Shown here piece after piece: positions 19,101 to 26,900 of a DNA stretch of 64,000 nucleotides (within the stretch, counting starts at the first letter, position 1; each line of letters begins with the position of its first letter). This DNA is from Bacteroidales bacterium. Its GTDB lineage: Bacteria; Bacteroidota; Bacteroidia; Bacteroidales; VadinHA17. The notes beneath the pieces are model-generated. The model made no database searches. It worked only from the letters and a program-made list of their open reading frames with translations, and had not been told where the DNA came from. The DNA lies in assembly GCA_016709865.1 (NCBI GenBank), contig JADJLX010000003.1, positions 310,001 to 374,000 of the forward strand, in the 5' to 3' direction. Position numbers and translations under genes: made by a program.

Positions 19101-20272
19101 ATTGCCGGAGTAGAATTAAGAAACACTTTTGTAATTTTTGATGTCCCTTTATTTCCTGTGATCAGCAGATCCAGATCACCATCATTGTCAATATCAATTA
19201 GATCAATAGATCCTTCCTTAACTGCATCAATTGTTACTCCGGGAGCTTGTGTGAAAGTATTATTTCCATTATTGGAATATATTCTGGTTATCGGAGTCCC
19301 CAGATTTTCTCCTGTATGAATAATATCAAGATCCCCGTCATTGTCCAGATCTCCCCATTTCCCTGCAGAATATGTTACAGGGTCCAGAGCTATTGAAGAC
19401 TGATATGAGAAAGTACCATTTCCATTATTTAAAAATACACCGTAATTGCTGTTTCCGGAAAGAAGGATATCGAGATACCCGTCATTATTGTAATCGCCCC
19501 ATTCTGAAGTGCCTGATTTGACCCAGGTCAGGTCTATCTGATCTTGTCTTACAAAATTGTTACTCCCCTGATTTTGGTAAATATATGATTTTGCATTCCA
19601 ATATATTCCTCCGGAAATAAGAAGATCAAGGTCATTATCATTATCGTAATCACCCCATTTTGCAGAACCCCCTGATAATCCCTGTGAAGAAATTGTTGAC
19701 TTATCCTCAAAAACAAAATTTCCCTGATTCTGGTAGATTCTTATTGAGGAATTAGTCGCAAGTAAAAAGTCATTATCACCATCATTGTCATAATCTCCTG
19801 GTTCAAGAATACCATTTTCAGTTGTCAGATAATCAATTGTTGTTTTGAGCAGAAATGTATTGTTGGTCTGGTTTCTGTAAACCATGACTGTGTTTCCAAG
19901 AGTAGCAGAGAAACCATTAAAAATGATATCAAGATATCCATCATTGTCAAAATCTGTCCACAGTATTGTTGTTTTGGTGTAGTTATCGTAAACGGTAGGA
20001 ACCGGAGTCAGAAAAGCACCTGTCTGATCAGTAAATACATTGCTTCCGTTATTATTGTAAATTTTTGCAATGATTATATTGTCAGACCCTGATCCGGCGA
20101 GAAGAATATCCATATCTCCATCATTATCATAGTCCCCCCATGAGGCCATACCAAAACTGATTCCTGGCAGTACGATTCCTGTTTGTTCTGTAAATGTCTG
20201 TGCTATTAGTCCGGAAGCTAAAACTGAAAACATCACTATCAGTGACACCTTTCTTATTGAAAGTATTTTCAT
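13151..20272 (-). CDS. Giant T9SS-secreted FG-GAP/Fn3/PKD/Ig-like protein (2373 aa)
   Basis: A signal peptide (about 1-24, ending GLIAQ) leads into three blocks of FG-GAP/VCBS-type repeats (about 25-385, 625-985 and 1215-1585) carrying the calcium-loop pattern WGDYDNDGDLDIL. The first two blocks are each followed by an Fn3-like domain and a GNGxxCIVF/GWYCIYKG-type Fn3 variant, and the third by an Fn3-like domain. Then come two PKD domains (about 1704-1850; YKWLFGDG and WSWDYGDG) and five Ig-like domains with a conserved FCxGDSVxLS start (about 1860-2280). The T9SS C-terminal sorting domain (about 2290-2373) has VKVYPNPGNGLFNIE and ends KKIIIE. It is presumably exported across the outer membrane, where CTD proteins are cleaved and attached or released. 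An adhesive or polymer-binding role is inferred. It precedes a barrel gene by ten bases. Confidence 0.88.
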   Translation of the reverse strand: MKILSIRKVSLIVMFSVLASGLIAQTFTEQTGIVLPGISFGMASWGDYDNDGDMDILLAGSGSDNIIIAKIYNNNGSNVFTDQTGAFLTPVPTVYDNYTKTTILWTDFDNDGYLDIIFNGFSATLGNTVMVYRNQTNNTFLLKTTIDYLTTENGILEPGDYDNDGDNDFLLATNSSIRIYQNQGNFVFEDKSTISSQGLSGGSAKWGDYDNDNDLDLLISGGIYWNAKSYIYQNQGSNNFVRQDQIDLTWVKSGTSEWGDYNNDGYLDILLSGNSNYGVFLNNGNGTFSYQSSIALDPVTYSAGKWGDLDNDGDLDIIHTGENLGTPITRIYSNNGNNTFTQAPGVTIDAVKEGSIDLIDIDNDGDLDLLITGNKGTSKITKVFLNSTPAINTVPVSPTGLISSVVGSEVILKWNKVTTDNTSKKSLSYSVMAGTSPGFINLVSPGSSTTTGARRTSGMGNGQLDTMFVLRNIPKGTYYWKVQAIDNSFKGSPFSIQGSFIYNVNIQAYALKTTNIGGTTASLSWARGNGTNCIVFLKEGNSGSALPINSTTYTASPVFKSGTQIGSGWYCIYKGTQSSVNVSGLKTATEYIFQVFEFEGNPGAEVYNNQVVSGNPVTFGTGTFSEITASSLLPVNDPSFGFERSTSNNWFDFDNDNDLDLLIVGTKTTLLYRNDGNDIFVLTSVAPGTGYAAATSDINNDGNTDFIIDSNPVKLFLNNGNSTFSEVTGTGFIGTNYGGVSWGDYDNDGDQDLVLQGETISEGRISKVYRNNGNNTFTEQTGISLEGVHGIGAAAKWGDYDNDGFLDLIISGFNNSADPIAKIYRNNTAGNFVEQTNISIPTYYGSALDWGDYDNDGDLDIVMAKASGSCVYQNAGNNNFTILPDIPLVAAQHGSASWGDYDNDGDLDILLSGFTSDYLPQTKVYRNNGDNTFTEDVSCKIPGIGWGSSNWGDYDKDGDLDIIISGVTTETSVSKIFRNDIVTANVNPVAPTGLIADVVNSDVTLKWRSVRTDNTPYKAMSYNLKVGTSTGGVNVVSPHSAADGFRKQTGMGNANLDTTFILKKLPMGNYYWSVQAIDNGYASSPFATEGTFSIIPVQAKKLSAKIIDPTSLSLKWERGNGDRCVVFCKQTSTGVAVPVNNTGYIADPEYSFGGQIGTSGWYCVYNGRADSVIVTGLVSSKQYSFHIFEYLGTFGSEQYFTQTSDGNPGVFSTSLFTEQAGIAINPGWNNNIAWGDYDNDGFIDVLVPGFPTRIYRNKGDNSFEEKTAIALTNINWGTAAWGDYDSDGDLDIIITGATVTYPTGSPVTKIYRNDGADTFTEQSSISIAPLLFSSVAWGDYDNDGDLDIIINGATGTDPNYVPSSKIYNNNGDNTFTEQTQLILTGLYRGSVRWVDYDNDGDLDIAMTGSLAGQLYQQGVFEIYKNNGDKTFSLQTDIALTGFGYSATSWGDYDNDQDLDFMITTMGSMTLYQNNGNNSFVQHMLIGLAYQGACYAAWGDYDNDGWLDIILTNPGLDTRIYRNTHGLTVPGAITQWFNPQDNEAVKSIGYSFVNWIDYDNDGDLDFLFTKDNGTPTKIFKNNLIMKSGKFNSNTSPAAPMGLKASNSPTGVVLSWKPVFNDETPSKTMTYNVRIGTSKAAFNTCPPESSATGYRKIASVGNAQVDTTFLLVNMPAVRYYWSVQAVDQGLKGGSWSVTDSVDVKNVLSFFTADTICEGLSTQFTNQSVAFGDVIQGYKWLFGDGTSSTLASPSHLFSSAGVKNVTLIAYSVTTSDTLTKQVLVKAKPGANFNASVVCQGSETVLTNISNVTGLTITSWSWDYGDGKGSTVQNPGTHGYLTAGDYQLTLTAVADNLCSSFITKTVSVGAYPVAAISASTPLSFCSGDSVSLSVAKNATYIYKWQSGGVYLPGQDSSKYVAKSTGTYTAEVVNPTGNCKTTSTAASVTVLNAPSAPGIISAKTPAVFCQGDSVSLSVTNTSGYSYSWKLNGGAVGSNKNEYFAKNSGRYTLTVANNTGCIVSSSNFIDVTVNPLPSVSAVTPGGATTFCDGGNVTLSVPFNAGYSYSWSNESVPVPNALTNSYTANTTGKYELVVTNSSGCVTKTTAVNVTVKPMPLKPSVTSSDYVTGQCPPTEIKVKLAAQEVSGYTYQWLRNGVVSPDKTLSFIEEYLPEGVYAVEATLNGCKAVSDNFSISYATAPEIPKVYAKGPAVWYLASQFKSYKYYKWYYNDQLISGANKYIYVANKKLGSYRVAVANDNLCFTSSTAITIPTTKSGMTDFNIPSEYLVAEETEQFAEVKVYPNPGNGLFNIETDNEQRGEVKISVFRFDGKEIHNFKSVKDSEHYLYQIDLTGQPRGNYLIYFDFDKITTVKKIIIE

Positions 20273-20500
20273 CTCAGGCAGGTATTTGTATAAGATTTAA
20301 AGATAATTAATTCTTATGAAATGTCTAATTAACATTGTTCATATCATGTTTTGAGACAAACAGTTGATGTGGCTGGATGCGAAAGAAGAGGGGAATGTAT
20401 TATGTATTATAGAAGATAGATGATGTGGAAGAAAGAAGGGGAGAAAGGGAGATTGGGAGAAGAAGTGACAGCAAGACCGCAAGAGTGCAGGACGGATAAG
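20273..20500. other. Intergenic gap with purine-rich tract
   Basis: This is one of the larger non-coding gaps in the 31-kb leftward block. The right half is AT-rich and upstream of the 2373-residue gene. From about 20380 to 20485 the plus strand is strongly purine-rich, with repeated GGGAGA and GAAGAAAG units and GACCGCAAGA. No exact TAnnTTTG box was found on the minus strand, so a promoter for the downstream genes is possible but unsupported. Confidence 0.4.
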
Positions 20501-21358
20501 CTATAGGGATTTCAGAAATTCAGTTAGGCTCAGACTGTTTTTCTTAACATCAGTTATCAGCCATCCAGAATTAAGTTCATTCCTGTTGAAATCCTTTACT
20601 TTGAAATACCAGCCCGGTATGTCAATTATGTGGTAGGTAACATCTTCAACATATTCATATTTAATTGCTCCTGTCTTTACAGAATAGAAGAAAAGTGTAA
20701 GGAAGTCGGGATTATAACTATTTGATGCATAATCCTGAAGATGATCAGTGTCCTCAAGAGCCCGTTTAAGGTTTATAAAGTCTGTTTCATGACTTGTCGG
20801 AGGGATGAAGCGTACCATCGAGGTATCTTCCTTAAAAATATCGAACAGATCTCCTTTTGCTGATAAAAGAACCCACTTAATACTTGTTTTTCCAACCTGC
20901 TCCTGATTAAGAAAAAGGCTGATAATCTGAGGTTTGCCGTTATAGGTTACCCTTGCTCTGGCTTCAGCTATTATCCCCGGGGAGTGTGAATTAATTAACA
21001 GCTGTTTTTCAGTAATTTCGGTGATGAAAGCAGTCCTGGTTTTTGTGTATTCTTCACTGTAATTCTGATTTCCGGTAACCATCCTCGGATCTTTCATATC
21101 GAAGAGAAGAGAGACCATCTTATCACGCGGCATCTTTGTCATAAATGCCTGATCAACAGGATTGCCATTAAAATCATTTTTGTAATTAAACCGCCCGGTA
21201 AATTCGCTGAACTGTTTTGTGCGGGCAGTAAAGATCTCTTCACCTGTTTTCTGCGGACTGACTAAATTCTGTGCAGATAAGGTATCAGCTGCTGCAGCAT
21301 ACAGAAATAACAAACAGAAGGAAAGACTCCTTCGCAATATGTTTGAAAGACGAATCAT
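20501..21358 (-). CDS. Exported protein of unknown function (285 aa)
   Basis: I do not recognise this protein. An N-terminal signal peptide (about 1-29, ending DTLSAQ) points to export, with no lipobox and no later membrane segment. The mature part is a mixed alpha/beta domain. Residues 40-175 recall NTF2-like folds: a long opening helix, then strands around ITEKQLLINSHSP, ARARVTYNGKP and SIKWVLLSAKG. The last 60 residues contain WYFKVKDFNR and GWLITDVKK. Its start overlaps the stop of the 215-residue gene (ATGA-type), so the two are translationally coupled and probably act together in the periplasm. It sits between the two giant/barrel cassettes. Confidence 0.6.
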   Translation of the reverse strand: MIRLSNILRRSLSFCLLFLYAAAADTLSAQNLVSPQKTGEEIFTARTKQFSEFTGRFNYKNDFNGNPVDQAFMTKMPRDKMVSLLFDMKDPRMVTGNQNYSEEYTKTRTAFITEITEKQLLINSHSPGIIAEARARVTYNGKPQIISLFLNQEQVGKTSIKWVLLSAKGDLFDIFKEDTSMVRFIPPTSHETDFINLKRALEDTDHLQDYASNSYNPDFLTLFFYSVKTGAIKYEYVEDVTYHIIDIPGWYFKVKDFNRNELNSGWLITDVKKNSLSLTEFLKSL

Positions 21359-22005
21359 CAGGGTGTGGTAGTTGTTTTTGTCTCAGATGCTTTTATGTCG
21401 CCAAGGAAGATCTTCCATCTCTTCTCCTTGAAAAACTTATCTTCCACAAGGTCGATAATTATCTCAACCTCTTTTTTGGTAATATCCTTGTAAACAACCT
21501 CATCGGCAGTATACCCTGTAAACTCCTGAATAATTGTTGCTGTAGAGTAGTATTTGCCGTCGGGACCTTTTGTAAATTCGCTTACGTAAGCTATGTCGTA
21601 AAATTTAATTACCACTCTTGTATATGGGAGTGACTTTAACCTGGCCAGGTATTTTTCCATTGGTCTGTTCACCTTCTGTGTTGTGCCATCAGGCATAATA
21701 ACTGATATTTCCATCTGGGCACCTTCGTAGAACAGTTTAAGTGCCTCTTTCTCAGCCATATTACGTTTTTCAGCAGGTTGGTCCTTGCTTCCAAGAGTAA
21801 CTATGTATTGCTGAAATTCCTCAATTTTCTGTTTTGTCTGTTCCTTGAAAACTTCAATGTCAGCGGCACTCAGGTTAATTTCTTCAACCATTGCAGCCTG
21901 CTTGCTGGTGACTGCTGTTTTTGTTTGCGCTTCTGCATATAAGCCTGTCACCAAACCCAATACTATAAATAAAACCTTTCTAACCATTTTGCTAAGTTTT
22001 TTCAT
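21358..22005 (-). CDS. Exported single-module protein related to the barrel proteins' N-terminal half (215 aa)
   Basis: A signal peptide (about 1-26, ending LYAEAQ) is followed by one domain. Its order of elements matches the second N-terminal module of the two barrel proteins: a helix (IEEFQQYIVTLGSKDQPAEK), a KLFY segment, a short VIMP strand, a MEKYLARL helix, a GKYYSTATI strand and a closing KRWKIFLGDIKAS strand. I infer an NTF2-like fold, but no family name is recognised. The C-terminus is Thr/Lys-rich. It begins six bases after the 642-residue barrel gene and overlaps the next gene by one base, so it belongs to the same transcript. A periplasmic accessory of the barrel/giant system is the best guess. 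Confidence 0.6.
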   Translation of the reverse strand: MKKLSKMVRKVLFIVLGLVTGLYAEAQTKTAVTSKQAAMVEEINLSAADIEVFKEQTKQKIEEFQQYIVTLGSKDQPAEKRNMAEKEALKLFYEGAQMEISVIMPDGTTQKVNRPMEKYLARLKSLPYTRVVIKFYDIAYVSEFTKGPDGKYYSTATIIQEFTGYTADEVVYKDITKKEVEIIIDLVEDKFFKEKRWKIFLGDIKASETKTTTTP

Positions 22006-22011
22006 ATGCTA

Positions 22012-23940
22012 CTACAATTTGTATGCTAAACTTATTCTGACGCCAAAGTTATTTATTTTTGTTGGTAAATGTTCATGCGTTTTCCCAAACACATCTGTAT
22101 AGGATTTATTGCCGCTCATTATGTCGGATAATCCCAAAGAGACTTCAGGTCCGATCATTACAGATGTAAAGTATCCAAGCGGGATATTTATTCCGGCTGA
22201 AGCATAAAAAGAAATATTCATACCCTTTACTTTTACCTTTTCAGCCTGATTATTATAAGTTCTTTCATAGAATCCCTTGTCTGAGATCCTTTCATACCTG
22301 TAACCCAAAGGTTCTGATGGATAATCTCCGATATAATTATAAGTGCCATTATTACTGTATGTTGCAAATGCCGGGATTGAAATCTTAGCTCCGGCCTCAC
22401 CATAGAAACCTATCTTACCCGGTTCCCCGCTTGTATAGTTAAAAAGAACGGGAATTGTTAAATAGTTAATTGTTACCAGGGAATCATATTCAGCTTCAAT
22501 AACTCTGAAGAACATAATACCCGGATTATCTACTTCCTCAGAAAGGGTATTATCAGTAAAGAAGCCTGAGAGGCTGTATTTCCCGGAGTATTTGTTTAAC
22601 TCTAAACCTGACCTTATTGCCATGTTATCATTAAAGAAGTAACTCAATCCTATAGCTCCTATATAACCATAACTGGTATTGGTATTCCATGCAACAGAAT
22701 TATCATCCAGTGTCAGCGAAGATATATTTTCATTCTTAATACTTGTAACCCCGAATGAACCGGTTACTGTCAGTCCCCAGCCTTTTCTGGTAACCGGACT
22801 TATAACCATTGAAGGTTTCTTTTCGAGCATCCCCTGAGGCGTATCTTCGTAAAAGTTAACAGAGGAAATATCGACACTGTTAATTTTGAAATTAATATAT
22901 GTTTTCCCTGAAATATTAAATGAGATCTTGAATATCAGTGGGAACATCTCCCTGTAAATCTCTTTACCCTTATAGTTTCCCGAGAAAAATTTATTGGCAT
23001 CAACATAGGTATAATAGCTATCATCCTCAGCCTTCATTACCTTTCCGAATTTTGCGGAATCTGAATTGATCTTCAGGTTTTTAATACCGTCAGGAAAATC
23101 TGCCACGTAGTTCTTCAGGTAATCCTGAACAGATATCAGTTTTACTTCAGGTTGAGGCATAATATCATTATAAAGCTTTGTCTCGGCACTCTGAAACAGT
23201 TTCTCAAAACTCGTTTTATAGAATTCTTTGTCTTCTGCAGCTTCCTGAGGATCACCCAGTAATGACAGGAAGTTTGTGTAATCCTGTAGAATGATTTTTA
23301 TTTCTGTATAAATCTTTTCAAGTTCTTCAACACTAAGATCTTCACTGTTTACTTCTTTAAGGGCCTGTGAATAATCCACGACAACATTTGATGAAGCATT
23401 TCTGATACCTACAATCCTGAAATTTGTATAGTTTTTATTCTCCAGACCGAAAGCTATCCTGAAAGTAAGCTCTTCCTGATTCTTATTTAATGTCTCGTTG
23501 AGGTAGTTGCCATTTATTGATTTCTTAACCATCAGATCTATGGAGTACACAGTCTCCTCGTGCTGTAAGATCTCCCCTACAAGGGCATTGGCGAAGTCCA
23601 TGTTAATTGTCACACCATCGGGGTACCAGAGGATAATATTTGAGGCATAAGTTTCAGCCTCATAGAACTCGCTCAGTTTATGAGTAGGATCAAGGTCATT
23701 GAAAAGAAGAACCTGTCTGTTTACAAAGAGTTCAAGGAAGCTCTCTGATCCGCTTTTAGCTTTATCAATGTCTGTAATGACAGACTCTCCCATCTGGTTA
23801 AGAACACTCTGATAGGTTTTAAGCAGCTCAATTGCATTGGAATAAATTATTGCTTTCTCCTTTTGAGAAAAGTCAACTCCTTTAAGGACGGACAGCTGAA
23901 TTAATACTGCCAGCAGAAATAATAGTAATTTACGGTTCAT
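22012..23940 (-). CDS. Outer-membrane barrel protein paired with giant T9SS protein (copy 1)
   Basis: This 642-residue paralogue of 11215-13140 has the same plan: signal peptide (about 1-22), two related alpha/beta modules (about 24-200 and 207-375), then a small barrel (about 385-642) with GLTVTGSFGVTSI, YGYIGAIGLSYFF, MAIRSGLELNK, LTIPVLFNYTSG, KIGFYGEAGAKISIP and ISFYASAGINIPLGYF. The barrel resembles PorT-like or OmpA-like eight-stranded domains. It starts six bases after the 2667-residue giant gene, and the 215-residue gene starts six bases after it. Conservation of both modules and barrel between copies argues for a shared job. Dedicated secretion or anchoring of the upstream giant, as with SprF and SprB, is inferred. 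Confidence 0.7.
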   Translation of the reverse strand: MNRKLLLFLLAVLIQLSVLKGVDFSQKEKAIIYSNAIELLKTYQSVLNQMGESVITDIDKAKSGSESFLELFVNRQVLLFNDLDPTHKLSEFYEAETYASNIILWYPDGVTINMDFANALVGEILQHEETVYSIDLMVKKSINGNYLNETLNKNQEELTFRIAFGLENKNYTNFRIVGIRNASSNVVVDYSQALKEVNSEDLSVEELEKIYTEIKIILQDYTNFLSLLGDPQEAAEDKEFYKTSFEKLFQSAETKLYNDIMPQPEVKLISVQDYLKNYVADFPDGIKNLKINSDSAKFGKVMKAEDDSYYTYVDANKFFSGNYKGKEIYREMFPLIFKISFNISGKTYINFKINSVDISSVNFYEDTPQGMLEKKPSMVISPVTRKGWGLTVTGSFGVTSIKNENISSLTLDDNSVAWNTNTSYGYIGAIGLSYFFNDNMAIRSGLELNKYSGKYSLSGFFTDNTLSEEVDNPGIMFFRVIEAEYDSLVTINYLTIPVLFNYTSGEPGKIGFYGEAGAKISIPAFATYSNNGTYNYIGDYPSEPLGYRYERISDKGFYERTYNNQAEKVKVKGMNISFYASAGINIPLGYFTSVMIGPEVSLGLSDIMSGNKSYTDVFGKTHEHLPTKINNFGVRISLAYKL

Positions 23941-23946
23941 CTTTTA

Positions 23947-26900
23947 CTATTCAAGAATTAATTTCTCAACTTTGGAATACTTATCAAGTTTTATATGCAT
24001 CAAATATAATCCTTTTCCTTGTCCCGAGACGTCTATCTTACTGAAAAAATGAGTAGTTGACTTGTCAAATTTAAGAGAGAGGATCTTTCTCCCATCCTGC
24101 GATAATATGTCAACTGTAATCTCTCCGAACAGCTCGTTATCCATCTCAATTGTGAAGAGACCTGAAGTAGGATTAGGATAGATCTTCATTCCGTTAAAAG
24201 GATCAGTGTCATCAATACCGAGGATCGTTGATATCAGGGGAATTTTGATTGTATCGCTCAGAGTATAGCAGCTGTTAGACCTGGAGATACTAAGATTATA
24301 TTTTCCCAGTTGCCGGAAGGCAGCATAGTAGTATTTATCAGCACCTGGAATCAGAGTACCGTTATAAAACCACCTGTACTTAATGTCCGGACCGATAATG
24401 CTTGATGCAAGATACCATGAATTTGGTCCCTGTGCAAAGATTTTAGGTTTTTCTGCAGCCGGGGCAAAAAATACATTAATGGAATCAGATTTGTTAGAAC
24501 AGTTATTAACCGAGGTCTCAACAAAGTAGTAACCCTGTTCAAGCAGACCTTCAACGAAATTTTTTGAACTCACGGCAGCGCCGTTTCTGTACCACTTATA
24601 ACTATAGCCTGCCATATTTTCCACGCTCAGCTTTACAGGGGTTTCTCCGAGGCATTTACCTTCAGAATAATTTCCTTTATCTATAACAGGTTTCTCAGGC
24701 TTTTTGTTTACCACAACTGTAATTGCGTCAGTTTTCGCAGAACAGTTATCCGAATTTGAAATCAGAAGAGAGTATACGCCTGAACTGAATGCGGTATAAT
24801 AACTTGAATTAGCCCCTCCAAGATCATCTCCCGATCTTGACCATTGGTATTTATAACCGGTAATCGACGGGACACTTAGTTCCACACTTTCACCGGTGCA
24901 GATAGTTGCAGGTCCGTTTTTACTTATTGCAGAGACAACTGGTTTTGGATAGACCACAACTGTGGGTGAGTTAGTTGATTCAGCAAAACATCCGAATGAA
25001 TTTGTAACTGCCAGTGACCAGATGCCCCCTGTCCTTACTACTATTGAATTCAGATTATTACCTGCTGCACCGCCATTCAACTTCCACTGATATGAATAGC
25101 CCGCGATATTTGATGCACTTAATATAACCGAGTCACCTTCGCAGAATTGAATAGGTAATGGTTTGCTGTATAATATTGATGGAGGGGCAGGAGCTGTTAA
25201 GGAATTAACAGTAACCTGTTCTGTTTTGATGATGCATCCGTCGGAATTTGATACGTTCAAAGAGTATACACCCGAGTTTAGTGCTGTAAATTTATTGGTT
25301 GTTGCACCCTGTATATCTGAACCTGAATTTTGCCACCGGTATAAATAGGTTGCATTGGCAGGAACGCTTAGTTCTACACTGCCTCCCTGGCAGAATGTTG
25401 TAGGCCCGCTTTTACTTATCGTTGATGATACTGGTTTTGGGAATACTTCAATTGCCGGGGCATTGGCTGAAGTGACAGAGCACTCCGCCTGATTAGTTAT
25501 TACTACCGACCATGTTCCTGAGGTTTTGGCTGTAACGGAGCTTAGGTTCGAACCTGTTAAGCCTCCGTTAATCTTCCATTGATAATTATAACCTGTTGTA
25601 TTTGTAACGCTTAATACAACTGAGTCACCTTCGCAGAATTGAAGCGGTAAGGGTTTGTTATATGATATTGTGGGCGCTGCTGGTGCTGTTAAAGTATTTA
25701 CTGTTACAAGTTCTGTTTTGCTTACACAACCATCTGAATTTGAAGCATTAAGGGAGTATACTCCTGAGGTCATTGCTGTTAATGTATTTGTTGTGGCACC
25801 CTGAATATCTGCACCTGTGTTTTGCCACTGATATGTATAGCTGGCATTTGCAGGGACACTTAGTTCCACGCTGCCTCCCTGACAGAATGTTGTTACTCCA
25901 CTTCGGCTGATTGTTGAAACTGAAGGTTTTGGAAATACAGTGACAGAAATTAAGTTGGAAGAGTTTGCTGCGCACCCTGAAGAGTTGGAGACGGTCACTG
26001 AATAATTACCACTTGCTTTGGCAGCATATGAGCTTTTATTAATTCCGACTGCACCTCCGTTAAGTCTCCACTGGAAATCATACCCGGCTGTATTAGCGAT
26101 GCTCAGGACAACGGAGTCTCCCTGGCAGAATTGTCTTAGTCCTGATTCTGAGATATATGGCGAGGCAGGAGCCGGCAGGACAGTCACATTAGTAATAGCT
26201 GAGGTTGCGATGCAATTAGCCAGCGGATTTGTTATTTTAACAGAATAGGCTCCTGAATTCAACTTAACTTTGTATGTGCTTAGATTTGTATTTGTAAGGT
26301 CATTATTATCGAGTTTCCACTGATAATTGTATAATGGATTATTCTCTGCAATAAGCTGAACGCTGTCTCCCTGACAAAAAACTGTCTTGCCTGTTACAGA
26401 AGTAATTGCATTTGGAATTGCTCCGACGATCACGTCTTTTGCCAGAGTATCGGCACAACCGTTTGATGCAGTTACAATAAGTTTTGTTTTATAGGTTTTA
26501 GCTAAACCATACACTTTGTTTATCGGAATAGAGTCAGAAGATGCAGGATCCCCATTATCATAGTTCCAGTTCCAGGTTACTGAACCGGCACCATTACGCG
26601 ATGAATTATTTACAAATGTTGTAGTTGTTCCAAGGCATACTGTCGTTGCTGAATATGAAGCAGTTGGTCTGGGCATAACCTTAATAGCATGTGTTACTGA
26701 ATCTCTTGTCCCTTCACCGTCAGTTATAACAAGGGTAATGTTGCCAGTTCCGGCATTTGGGAAAACAAAATGAGCAACGGAGTCGGTTGAGAATACTGAA
26801 TTATTATATTTCCATTTTCGGCTTGCTATATTCTTTGTGGAAGTAGAAAGGTCAGATAATTTAGTTGCAACCTTATAACAAACAGTATCGAATGTGAAAA

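Noticed and set aside
13151..20272. Repeated CATCATTGTCATAATC-like DNA motifs as possible regulatory or CRISPR repeats
   Set aside because: They encode the DYDNDGDLD calcium loops of FG-GAP-type repeats and are irregularly spaced within one reading frame.
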